Shown here piece after piece: positions 23,371-29,377 of a DNA stretch of 29,377 bases (position 1 is its first letter; each line of letters begins with the position of its first letter). The notes under the pieces were generated by a model. It was not told the origin of the DNA. It saw only the letters and a list, made by a program, of their open reading frames with translations, and did no database searches. The DNA is from a virus. The stretch covers positions 1 to 29,377 of IMG/VR virus record IMGVR_UViG_3300030406_006012; one strand, given 5' to 3'. A program made the translations under genes and the position numbers.

Positions 23371-23387
23371 CACCACACTTCACGGAG
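23371..23387 (+). repeat. Repeated leader CACCACAC...CGGAG (family of at least eight copies)
   Basis: CACCACAC followed after 3-7 nt by CGGAG(G) and then, 5-9 nt on, a start codon. Clear copies begin at 22710, 23371, 23579, 23928, 25659, 26276 and 27114, with a shorter CCACAC copy at 29087 and a looser CACCATAATGAACGGAG at 24911. CGGAGG alone precedes the TTG at 25123. Copies occur with and without an upstream promoter, so the conserved half upstream of the ribosome site must act in RNA. A translation enhancer or RNA-binding protein site is likely. Confidence 0.75.
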
Positions 23388-23394
23388 ACCGAAA

Positions 23395-23577
23395 ATGAGA
23401 ATCGATCAGAATCAAATCCCCTTCACCTACACCAAAGAAGTCGCTTTTAACGCTGTAAAGATTTGCAACGAAGCGGAGGAAGGCACCTACGTGGCTGAGC
23501 CAATCGACGATTCACCAAATGCTCGCTATATCGTCAAGTGCTATGATTTAGACGGCAATTACCTCGGCAATATATAA
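23395..23577 (+). CDS. Small early protein, 60 aa
   Basis: MRIDQNQIPFTYTKEVAFNAV..., with ATG at 23395, 7 nt after CGGAG. The product is acidic, with a helix at residues 10-30 and a beta hairpin at the end (YIVKCYDLDGNYLGN). Unrecognised. First of two short genes behind P2; it ends 1 nt ahead of the next leader. Confidence 0.65.
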   Translation: MRIDQNQIPFTYTKEVAFNAVKICNEAEEGTYVAEPIDDSPNARYIVKCYDLDGNYLGNI

Positions 23578-23603
23578 ACACCACACCTTACGGAGGAATT
23601 AAA

Positions 23604-23840
23604 ATGATGAAGCGCGAATCAAGCATGACAACCATTAAAGCCGACCTCTACAAAACAGTTGTTGTTCCGGCATGGAACAATCGTTACGCATCTATTGAGT
23701 CTTGGCGCCAAAACGAATTCGGTGGTTTTTATTTCACCGTCTCTACTAATTATGATATCGTGGAAGGCGTTGTCGTTAATTTGAAAGAAGATCTGGTTGG
23801 TGAGTTTGCTGAAGAAGAACTGATTAGATTTTGTCTTTAA
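23604..23840 (+). CDS. Small early protein, 78 aa
   Basis: MMKRESSMTTIKADLYK..., starting at 23604 or the adjacent ATG at 23607, with CGGAGG 7-10 nt upstream. It shows a short basic start and a beta-rich body rich in aromatic residues (WNNRYASIESWRQNEFGGFYF), with an acidic helical end (LKEDLVGEFAEEEL). Unrecognised; likely a small regulatory protein of the early region. It is followed by an AT-rich stretch and P3. Confidence 0.65.
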   Translation: MMKRESSMTTIKADLYKTVVVPAWNNRYASIESWRQNEFGGFYFTVSTNYDIVEGVVVNLKEDLVGEFAEEELIRFCL

Positions 23841-23860
23841 ACTTTAATTAAAAAAAGTGA

Positions 23861-23909
23861 AAAAAAAGAGTATTTTTCACTTTACAAATTAGTCGCCATA
23901 GCTTATCTT
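23861..23909 (+). promoter_or_regulatory. Right-arm promoter copy P3
   Basis: TTTACA (23881-23886), 17 bp, TATCTT (23904-23909). The spacer holds AGTCGCCATAGCT, close to the other copies; a run of A (23861 on) and GAGTATTTTTCAC precede it. Confidence 0.8.
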
Positions 23910-23952
23910 TCTATTATCATCATTTAACACCACACTTCACGGAGGCTTTAAA

Positions 23953-24867
23953 ATGACTACTCAGAAAAAAATCAGCTCAGACCACTACAAGAGAACGAGG
24001 TGGCAACAGTTTGATGATTTCAGTGATTTCGTTGACCGCTTACTCGACAACGATGGCATCACCGACAATATGCACCACATTGAAGAAGAGTGGGGTCGCA
24101 AGTTCGAAATCACTGCCATAGACGTCGATGAAAAACAATACAAAAGTATTGAATCGAATAGAAACATAGATATGTTCCCTCCGCACAATGTTTGCCGCCA
24201 AATTTTCGTAGCGTTCCAAATCCCGCATGACACATATAATGATACGCTGTTAACCAAAGAGGATCGGGCACGTTTTGACGCTTTTCATTTTTCAGTGCCA
24301 GTTGACGTTTTTTTTGAGCAAGAAGGAGAGTATTGCAAGATTTCATGGGGGTTCCAAAACATTAAAAACGTTGTTGGCGATTACATGGCAGTTGATTTAT
24401 CTAAAACTTTTACGATGGACTTCGGTGACATTCGGCCATCCAACCATCGTTTTAAAATGGATCGCTCTATGCGTTCATTGGCCAATGCGCTATACAAAAG
24501 CATTAAACGTGCTTGCTACGTTGCTACGCATTTATGCTCTGAATATGCAATGCGTTGCGTCACCATAGCTAAGAAAAACAACCGTAATGATTTCATAAAG
24601 GAAACAATTAAAAAGGCACACGAAGAGTGTGCCTTTTTCGAAGATTTACCTTCAAACGAAAACGGCCTCAGAATTCATCCTTACAACAGTGGCTTTAAGT
24701 ATCAAGCGTTCAATAATATAGTAGTTAAGGTTACAGACCATCATAATCAATGGTCAGAAGAGCGGACAGAGGTTGAACTTCGGCTTGATTGCAAAGCAGA
24801 AGACCTGCAATCAGTGCTGAGTATCTTTAAAAGGTTGGCTCGCTATAACTATTACAAAAACCAGTAA
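23953..24867 (+). CDS. Unknown early protein, 304 aa
   Basis: MTTQKKISSDHYKRTRWQQFDDF..., with ATG at 23953, 7 nt after CGGAGG. The largest of the unknown early proteins: soluble, charged, with scattered Cys/His (CYVATHLCSEYAMRC, about residues 196-210) but no fixed zinc pattern. Middle: DMFPPHNVCRQIFVAFQIP. No membrane segment or motif recognised. It carries a terminator-like hairpin inside its coding sequence (24610-24638). Promoter P3 lies directly upstream. Confidence 0.7.
   Translation: MTTQKKISSDHYKRTRWQQFDDFSDFVDRLLDNDGITDNMHHIEEEWGRKFEITAIDVDEKQYKSIESNRNIDMFPPHNVCRQIFVAFQIPHDTYNDTLLTKEDRARFDAFHFSVPVDVFFEQEGEYCKISWGFQNIKNVVGDYMAVDLSKTFTMDFGDIRPSNHRFKMDRSMRSLANALYKSIKRACYVATHLCSEYAMRCVTIAKKNNRNDFIKETIKKAHEECAFFEDLPSNENGLRIHPYNSGFKYQAFNNIVVKVTDHHNQWSEERTEVELRLDCKAEDLQSVLSIFKRLARYNYYKNQ
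24610..24638. other. Terminator-like hairpin inside a coding sequence
   Basis: AAAAAGGCACAC (24610-24621), 5-nt loop, GTGTGCCTTTTT (24627-24638), a perfect 12-bp stem flanked by A and T runs, which makes it terminator-like on both strands. It encodes KKAHEECAFF. It may make transcripts stop early and reduce the C-terminal third of the protein and downstream genes. Confidence 0.6.
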
Positions 24868-24876
24868 CGTCCCCAT

Positions 24877-24909
24877 ACGTGCGTGTGCTATCCTCTTGCA
24901 CACGCACGT
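24877..24909. other. Strong hairpin upstream of the 61-aa gene
   Basis: ACGTGCGTGTGC (24877-24888) pairs perfectly with 24898-24909 around a 9-nt loop. No T-run follows on either strand, so it is not a simple terminator. It begins 10 nt after the 304-aa gene and lies just ahead of a leader-type ribosome site; it may protect or regulate RNA. Confidence 0.5.
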
Positions 24910-24935
24910 TCACCATAATGAACGGAGAATAAATA

Positions 24936-25121
24936 ATGAGTGGCGTATACGACAAAGAAATTTGGGGCGATGAGTTTTTAGTCGTGCCGACAATACTAAG
25001 AAAGAAAGCGCACCGTGCATATTTAAACAGGGATTTTGAGCTATTAAATAGTATCAAAGCTGAAGTGTATAAACTGTTTTTTGAACTTAAGTATAATCAC
25101 ATTAAAACGGAGGCAAATTAA
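24936..25121 (+). CDS. Small early protein, 61 aa
   Basis: MSGVYDKEIWGDEFLVVP..., ATG at 24936 with GGAG 7-8 nt upstream. It is largely helical and basic (LRKKAHRAYLNRDFELLNSIKAE) and ends FFELKYNHIKTEAN. Unrecognised; no signal or membrane segment. It ends 1 nt before the TTG start of the next gene, so the two are coupled. Confidence 0.65.
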   Translation: MSGVYDKEIWGDEFLVVPTILRKKAHRAYLNRDFELLNSIKAEVYKLFFELKYNHIKTEAN

Positions 25122-25122
25122 A

Positions 25123-25464
25123 TTGAACCGCGCAGAGAAGGCACAAGCCAAACACCTTATTGAATCAGCTATACGAGACAGAAAATTAGATGCCGTATTG
25201 AACGAAATGGCAACAATAGTTGGAATAGAAAAAACAGATTTAGAAACTACCCTGCGTGGTTGTTTGGGTGAGAAATACAGCACAGAACAGACCGCTAAAA
25301 TAATCGGCATGTCTACACCGTGGGTTACTTATAAAGCAAGACAATTAGAAATCGGTGAGCAACTTCCGCACTACGGTCGGCAGAAGAAATATTTATTTGA
25401 CTATGCTGACATCAATGTATTGGCTGAAGATGGGCAAAAGCAACGTGAGATAAAATATACGTAA
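25123..25464 (+). CDS. Helix-turn-helix DNA-binding protein
   Basis: 113 aa from the TTG at 25123, behind CGGAGG with 9 nt spacing and coupled to the upstream stop. A longer frame upstream would overlap that gene. The C-terminal half carries a HTH with wing, YSTEQTAKIIGMSTPWVTYKA (about residues 62-82) followed by YLFDYADINVLAE, which resembles excisionase/MerR-like sequences. The N-terminal half is a charged helical part. It probably is an early transcription regulator, possibly of the repeated promoters. That last step is inference. Confidence 0.65.
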   Translation: MNRAEKAQAKHLIESAIRDRKLDAVLNEMATIVGIEKTDLETTLRGCLGEKYSTEQTAKIIGMSTPWVTYKARQLEIGEQLPHYGRQKKYLFDYADINVLAEDGQKQREIKYT

Positions 25465-25486
25465 TTAGACTTTTTTTACGTTTTTT

Positions 25487-25537
25487 TAAAAAAAAGAGCA
25501 TTTTTCTCTTTACAAATTATCTACCATAGCTTATATT
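25487..25537 (+). promoter_or_regulatory. Right-arm promoter copy P4
   Basis: TTTACA (25509-25514), 17 bp, TATATT (25532-25537), the only copy with a different -10. GAGCATTTTTCTC precedes it and TTCTATTAACGTTGAA follows. It drives the small membrane peptide and the Rad52-like gene. Confidence 0.8.
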
Positions 25538-25571
25538 TCTATTAACGTTGAAACAAAGGTTGAGATTTATC

Positions 25572-25658
25572 GTGGAAGAATTTATTGAGAAATACAGCGG
25601 ACACGTATTGGTGATTTTGATCGTATCATTATTGCTATTATTTGTTCGTTCCATCTAA
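25572..25658 (+). CDS. 28-aa membrane peptide
   Basis: GTG start at 25572, stop TAA at 25656-25658: MEEFIEKYSGHVLVILIVSLLLLFVRSI. A charged N-terminus and one hydrophobic helix (residues 11-26) with an Arg at the C-terminal side, as in small membrane proteins. It sits 35 nt after the -10 of P4, so it would be the first frame of that mRNA. The ribosome site is weak (AAGG at 14 nt, GAG nearer). The frame is too short for certainty. Confidence 0.4.
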   Translation: MEEFIEKYSGHVLVILIVSLLLLFVRSI

Positions 25659-25682
25659 CACCACACCGAACGGAGAACCGTT

Positions 25683-26273
25683 ATGAATAATGAAACCATC
25701 AACAGTCGGCTTAATGCTGATCTAAATAGTCGCCACGTAAGCCAACGGCAACAAGGCACGATGAACCTATCGTATCTTGAGGCTTGGTTTGTCATTGATC
25801 AGATGAATCAGATTTTCGGCTTCACCGCATGGGACAGAGAAACGCAAACGATGTTGGAATTTGCTGAAGAGCGTGACGGTAAGTTTTACGTTACCTACAC
25901 AGCAAAGTGCATTATAACAGTGAGCACAAGCTCCGCACAACTGACGAGGACCGGTCATGGCGTTGGTCACGGTAATGGCATACGCGACAAGGGATTAGCT
26001 CTTGAGTCAGCAATGAAGGAAGCAGAAAGCGATGCTATGAAACGTGCCTGTATGACGCTGGGCAACCAGTTCGGTCTTGCGTTATACGATAAAGCGCAAG
26101 CATGTGTCGTTGACGAAGGACACCAAAATAATTTTATAGAATACGTTGAGCAAGCAAATATCGACACCGAAACCTTGATATCACTGCTCGGAAGTTATGG
26201 TGCTGAGCGATTAGAAGATGTTCCGCAGAGGCACTATAAGTCATTCACTGATGCAATTAAGCGCATACAATAA
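25683..26273 (+). CDS. Rad52-family single-strand annealing protein
   Basis: A 196-aa protein that matches the Rad52 annealing fold: LSYLEAWFVIDQMNQIFGFTAW (29-50), the beta sheet YVTYTAKCIITV (69-80), RTGHGVGHGNG (89-99) and KEAESDAMKRACMTLGNQFGLALYD (112-136). These are diagnostic for Rad52/22-type proteins. It forms rings on single-stranded DNA and drives annealing in phage recombination and replication. The C-terminal part is short and lacks an eukaryotic extension. ATG at 25683, 6 nt after CGGAG. It belongs to the P4 unit with the next genes. No partner exonuclease or single-strand binding protein is in the window. Confidence 0.9.
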   Translation: MNNETINSRLNADLNSRHVSQRQQGTMNLSYLEAWFVIDQMNQIFGFTAWDRETQTMLEFAEERDGKFYVTYTAKCIITVSTSSAQLTRTGHGVGHGNGIRDKGLALESAMKEAESDAMKRACMTLGNQFGLALYDKAQACVVDEGHQNNFIEYVEQANIDTETLISLLGSYGAERLEDVPQRHYKSFTDAIKRIQ

Positions 26274-26298
26274 AACACCACACACACGGAGAAAAATA

Positions 26299-27075
26299 AT
26301 GGAATTTCTTACAAGCGCAGGTCAAAGAGGTTGCGGCACACGCAAGGAAGGGGGATTATACGCTTGCACTGGCCAATCAAGCACTGGTTTACCCATAGAA
26401 GCGTTTATAATTGATCCTGCTATTGAATGGACTAATGGTCCGTTTAGAGGCGTACAGTGGCTTGAGAGGCCCGACGGCATTTACGATATACTGCTTTGGG
26501 TGGGAGAGGAGCATTATCCGCATTTATCCGATTTCGTTGAAGAGGGTCGCGTAATGGGTTTTTCAAAACGCATACCGATAAACGGAAGCGACAATAATTA
26601 TGAACGCCTAACGTTCGGTAGCAGTAGAATGCTATTGATTCACCCGAACGCAATTATAAACACACCGTATACATTAAATCCGCAAAACAATTTATCATCG
26701 GAACTGATTGGCGAAAATGTTATGCCGCGCATTGAGCGGCCAAGTCAAACGAACTGCGGTTGCGCTTTGAAATACGATCCACCGTTTTCGACCCATCCGT
26801 GTACGTTTGCAACATGGGATTTGTCCGGACACAGGCCAGATGCTAAAACATTGCCGAACACTGACCTCGCTATGATTAAAACACCATCCGTAATATACAC
26901 GGTGAAAAAAAGTCTCAGCGGCGATAATAGCTACACCAAACACGCATCGGCAGGGATTTTTCTTGCTCTACCGCTTACGCACTGTGAATATGTTAGTAAG
27001 CAACATACGTTGCCCGAAACTGTTGCCAATAAACTTGGTGCAAACGCACAAGGGACGGCAGTAGTTTCTGAGTAG
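26299..27075 (+). CDS. Unknown 258-aa protein with a Cys-rich start
   Basis: MEFLTSAGQRGCGTRKEGGLYA..., ATG at 26299 behind CACCACAC-CGGAG. I recall a conserved phage and bacterial family with 'CGTRKEGG.Y' near the N-terminus and a 'W.G..HYP...DFVEE.R.mGFSkRIP' segment, here LLWVGEEHYPHLSDFVEEGR and SKRIPI; no function is known for it. Cys at residues 12 and 23 and CGCALKYDP later might form a metal site or a nucleic-acid-binding site. No membrane helices. Neighbours are recombination and replication genes. Confidence 0.7.
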   Translation: MEFLTSAGQRGCGTRKEGGLYACTGQSSTGLPIEAFIIDPAIEWTNGPFRGVQWLERPDGIYDILLWVGEEHYPHLSDFVEEGRVMGFSKRIPINGSDNNYERLTFGSSRMLLIHPNAIINTPYTLNPQNNLSSELIGENVMPRIERPSQTNCGCALKYDPPFSTHPCTFATWDLSGHRPDAKTLPNTDLAMIKTPSVIYTVKKSLSGDNSYTKHASAGIFLALPLTHCEYVSKQHTLPETVANKLGANAQGTAVVSE

Positions 27076-27138
27076 TCAGATAGAAAAAAACGTTTATATT
27101 TGTTCAAATCAACCACCACACCACACGGAGATTTAAAA

Positions 27139-27849
27139 ATGCAACAATTAGAATCGTTACATACGCTTGATATCAAGGGTGAAATTTGTGATGCTTCGCA
27201 TATAATCAAAAGCATTTCAATGATCGGGCAACGCATCCCTATCATCGTTACGCCCACTGAAGGCGAATATAAATATAAGGTGCTTGACGGAAACAGGCGT
27301 TTATGCGCATTGAAACAACTGTCTGAAGAAAAGGTTGACGCCTACGTAGTGACTAATACAGCGGAATACAATGCTATCACTACGCTTGTTGCTAACATAA
27401 GTAGAACGAGAAACGTGGCCGCTGAAAGCGATGCACTCGTCACATTGCAAGCGGAAGGTTTGACAGCGAAGGAAATATCTGAGCAAACAGGACTACCACT
27501 GCGCAACATCACAGAGCTTGTTGATTTACGGGGGCAATTAATAGCAAAAGCATTTACGATGTTGCGTGAGGGCAACATGTCGTTAAGCACGGCTAAACGT
27601 TTACAGCGTTTAGAACCAAATGCACAGGAAGAACTCATATTAAATACGGAAGGACGTTTGCGGGGCAAAGATGTTGAGAGCGCACTACGAGCAGAAAATA
27701 ATAAATTGCTACAAGAAATTGCTCAGATCCCTGCTGTGACAACAGGCCATAGTATAATGGCATCCCAACTTGATCAGTTAGCTCAAAAATTGACGGGTGA
27801 AAAGCGTAAGGTAATAATTAATGCGGCCGAAATTATTAGGGGTCTATGA
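27139..27849 (+). CDS. ParB/KorB-like DNA-binding protein
   Basis: A 236-aa protein: ParB N-terminal fold with VLDGNRRLCALKQL (48-61; DGNRRL core, Asp50), then a HTH LTAKEISEQTGLPLRNITELV (about 108-128), the KorB/ParB order, and a helical tail. ATG at 27139, 8 nt after CGGAG. Its TGA overlaps the next ATG (ATGA at 27846). ParB-like phage proteins bind centromere-like DNA, but no ParA gene is visible, so replication or transcription control is equally possible. It differs from the shorter ParB-fold gene in the left arm by having the HTH. Confidence 0.82.
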   Translation: MQQLESLHTLDIKGEICDASHIIKSISMIGQRIPIIVTPTEGEYKYKVLDGNRRLCALKQLSEEKVDAYVVTNTAEYNAITTLVANISRTRNVAAESDALVTLQAEGLTAKEISEQTGLPLRNITELVDLRGQLIAKAFTMLREGNMSLSTAKRLQRLEPNAQEELILNTEGRLRGKDVESALRAENNKLLQEIAQIPAVTTGHSIMASQLDQLAQKLTGEKRKVIINAAEIIRGL

Positions 27850-28640
27850 TGACCGGATTTATCCTATTATACCGTGATTACCTTAATCATCCTATCTGGA
27901 GAACTGATGAATGGACACGTCGCACTTGGGAGTTTTTACTCCTAAGTGCGGCACACAAAGGCAACGCACAACAACGGGGGACGCTTATCGGCACGTGCGA
28001 GTTAACATACAGCCAGATAGTTGAGGGGACGTATTACATAGAAAATGGTTCAACGCTTAAAAAAATATCACGCAATAAACTGAACAAAGTAATCAAATAC
28101 TTACAAGAAAACGACATGATTACTTATAAAGCACAGCAGGGAAAATCAATAACGATTACAATTACGAACTGGCATAAATGGCAACACCCGAAAGAGCACG
28201 CTTTCGTTAAAAGCGATGTTGACTTTAATAATATAAAGGAATCTAAACCCGATCCGAATTTTAGCAGTGGCGCGTTGATGGAATTATGGGGTCGTGATAA
28301 TTTGCCGAACTCACCGCACTACAGCGCACATGAACTTGTGTTGCATCAACTACACGTACAACCACCGCACTATAGTTTTGATGATCTGTCTCACATTATA
28401 ACCAATGTAAAAAAATATAAAAACGACGGATTGGAATTCGTTTGGAACAGCGGACCGATACGGTTAAATAAAACTATACACAAAACAGGACAATTGGTTG
28501 CAGAGTATTGTCTTAATTTTAAAGGGTTTGCTAAGAATGGAAAAGCTATCAGAAATCGCACAGAACGCATTGCCCACGGAAATGAATTACTTGACGAACT
28601 CCTCGCACCACAAGCAAACGCTCAAAGACGTATTGGGTGA
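27846..28640 (+). CDS. Replication initiation protein, O-like
   Basis: A 264-aa protein with the winged-helix start common in phage replication proteins: MTGFILLYRDYLNHPIWRTD, then LTYSQIVEGTYYIE and NKLNKVIKYLQENDMITYKA (the winged helix, about 78-115), with ITNWHKWQH closing it. C-terminal half unrecognised, moderately helical, ending in a basic segment (AQRRIG). Order ParB-like, O-like, and a small P-like protein fits an initiator-loader pair as in lambda. Start overlaps the previous stop by 4 nt. Confidence 0.75.
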   Translation: MMTGFILLYRDYLNHPIWRTDEWTRRTWEFLLLSAAHKGNAQQRGTLIGTCELTYSQIVEGTYYIENGSTLKKISRNKLNKVIKYLQENDMITYKAQQGKSITITITNWHKWQHPKEHAFVKSDVDFNNIKESKPDPNFSSGALMELWGRDNLPNSPHYSAHELVLHQLHVQPPHYSFDDLSHIITNVKKYKNDGLEFVWNSGPIRLNKTIHKTGQLVAEYCLNFKGFAKNGKAIRNRTERIAHGNELLDELLAPQANAQRRIG

Positions 28641-29019
28641 TAAGACAGAAGCGTTTCGCGCAATTATGAAGCGGTTGAGCGCAGAGTATAACTGGGAATT
28701 TACCAAAGAGGACGTGCATACTTGGGCTGAGTTTGCTTCGGTCTGTAGTGAAACAGAATTTTCAACTGCTGTTGGCATGCATTTTACAGATACGAGCATG
28801 ACAAGCGCAGGGACACCGACCTGTACGTTTCGGCCGAAGGTCGGGCAAATAGCTATGCACATTGAAACAATACGGGAAAACAATAAACGCAAACAGAACC
28901 GCAAAGATCAAGCTGAAAAGAATAAACAATGGAAAGAGGAAAAGGCCGAAATACCGTTTGTTTCTGAGCAAATGCGTATAATTCGTGAAAAAAATCCGTT
29001 TTTATTTAAAAAACCGTAA
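28537..29019 (+). CDS. Possible helicase-loader-like protein
   Basis: About 160 aa with start at ATG 28537 (MEKLSEIAQNALP...); the frame could start further up (28498) or at the ATG at 28582. It overlaps the O-like gene by about 100 nt in another frame. Residues about 60-105 (WAEFASVCSETEFSTAVGMHF and FRPKVGQIAMHIETI) resemble helicase-loader domains where a helical pair precedes a 'P+.G.I...I' helix. The C-terminus is very charged (KRKQNRKDQAEKNKQ). Loader role is a suggestion from position and this pattern only. Confidence 0.55.
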   Translation: MEKLSEIAQNALPTEMNYLTNSSHHKQTLKDVLGDKTEAFRAIMKRLSAEYNWEFTKEDVHTWAEFASVCSETEFSTAVGMHFTDTSMTSAGTPTCTFRPKVGQIAMHIETIRENNKRKQNRKDQAEKNKQWKEEKAEIPFVSEQMRIIREKNPFLFKKP

Positions 29020-29066
29020 AAAAAGCGTATTTTGTCCTTTACAAATTAGCTATGATAGCTTATCTT
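29017..29066 (+). promoter_or_regulatory. Right-arm promoter copy P5
   Basis: TTTACA (29038-29043), 17 bp, TATCTT (29061-29066). AAAAAAAGCGTATTTTGTCC precedes it and TTCTATTAACGTTAA follows. It overlaps the stop of the preceding gene and starts a new transcription unit. Confidence 0.8.
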
Positions 29067-29111
29067 TCTATTAACGTTAATTCAAACCACACTTCAAGCG
29101 GAGATTAAAAA

Positions 29112-29351
29112 ATGAATCTGACTAACAAATTTTTACCTAACAAACAAATATTTATTTTGGCATCGCATAGAATTAAAGCGTTAGATTATGAAGTTGAGAC
29201 AGAAAATAATCGGTTTAGAATTTTCAAAAAAGGAACTTTATTGAAATCTCATTTTGCGATGGAAGGTTGGTATAAAACTGACAATAAAGATATATCAATG
29301 CACGACGATGAAGTTCAAAAAACTGTCAAACGAATTATAGAGGACGAATAA
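29112..29351 (+). CDS. Unknown 79-aa protein
   Basis: MNLTNKFLPNKQIFILASHR..., ATG at 29112, 8-9 nt after CGGAG, first gene of the P5 unit. The product looks like a small alpha/beta protein with basic stretches (FRIFKKGTLLKSH) and an acidic end. Unrecognised. Intact within the window; stop at 29349-29351. Confidence 0.65.
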   Translation: MNLTNKFLPNKQIFILASHRIKALDYEVETENNRFRIFKKGTLLKSHFAMEGWYKTDNKDISMHDDEVQKTVKRIIEDE

Positions 29352-29377
29352 ATTTAACTTTCGGGCAGGGTCGCGTG

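Noticed and set aside
1-29377. Integrase, CI-type repressor, CRISPR array, tRNA gene, C5-cytosine methyltransferase
   Set aside because: None seen in the window; the two HTH proteins do not on their own prove a temperate lifestyle.

Overview
This window is part of a tailed double-stranded DNA phage (or prophage) genome with siphovirus-type tail genes. The evidence is a contiguous head, neck and tail cassette: terminase, DUF4055-type portal, SPP1 gp7/MuF-like protein, scaffold, P22-type coat protein, connectors, tail terminator, tail tube, a frameshifted tail chaperone pair, a 1283-aa tape measure, tail hub and fibre. Sigma70-like promoters and GGAG-type ribosome binding sites point to a Gram-negative, probably proteobacterial host. 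The host cannot be named from the sequence. No integrase or CI-like repressor is present here, so lifestyle is undecided.

There are two divergent arms. The left arm (1 to about 22.2 kb) is entirely on the minus strand and, read in transcription order (right to left), runs: M15 peptidase endolysin, an unknown small protein, an HTH protein, a ParB/Srx-fold protein, a TET/JBP-like 2-oxoglutarate dioxygenase, a GT-B glycosyltransferase, a one-TM coiled-coil membrane protein, small and large terminase, a small coiled-coil protein, portal, MuF-like protein, scaffold, coat protein, a strong intrinsic terminator, four or five connector genes, tail tube, chaperones G and G-T (canonical A AAA AAC slip site), tape measure with seven 51-aa repeats, two further tail proteins, and a tail fibre that runs off the left edge. 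The right arm (22.7 kb to the end) is on the plus strand and holds short early genes of unknown function, an HTH protein, a Rad52-family annealing protein, a cysteine-containing unknown, a KorB/ParB-like protein, and an O/P-like replication pair.

The about 545-bp divergent region (22192-22736) has no convincing gene but several inverted repeats. The right arm is driven by five near-identical promoters (TTTACA, 17 bp, TATCTT, in a conserved block of about 50-60 bp) and nearly every gene there is preceded by a repeated leader, CACCACAC followed by CGGAG.

The most interesting system is the block at 18.7-21.5 kb: a TET/JBP-type base oxidase, a glycosyltransferase, a ParB-fold protein and an HTH protein in one late operon next to terminase. 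It looks like a DNA base hydroxylation and glycosylation pathway acting on phage DNA just before packaging. No cytosine-5 methyltransferase is visible in the window, so thymine (a base-J-like route) is as plausible a substrate as 5-methylcytosine.
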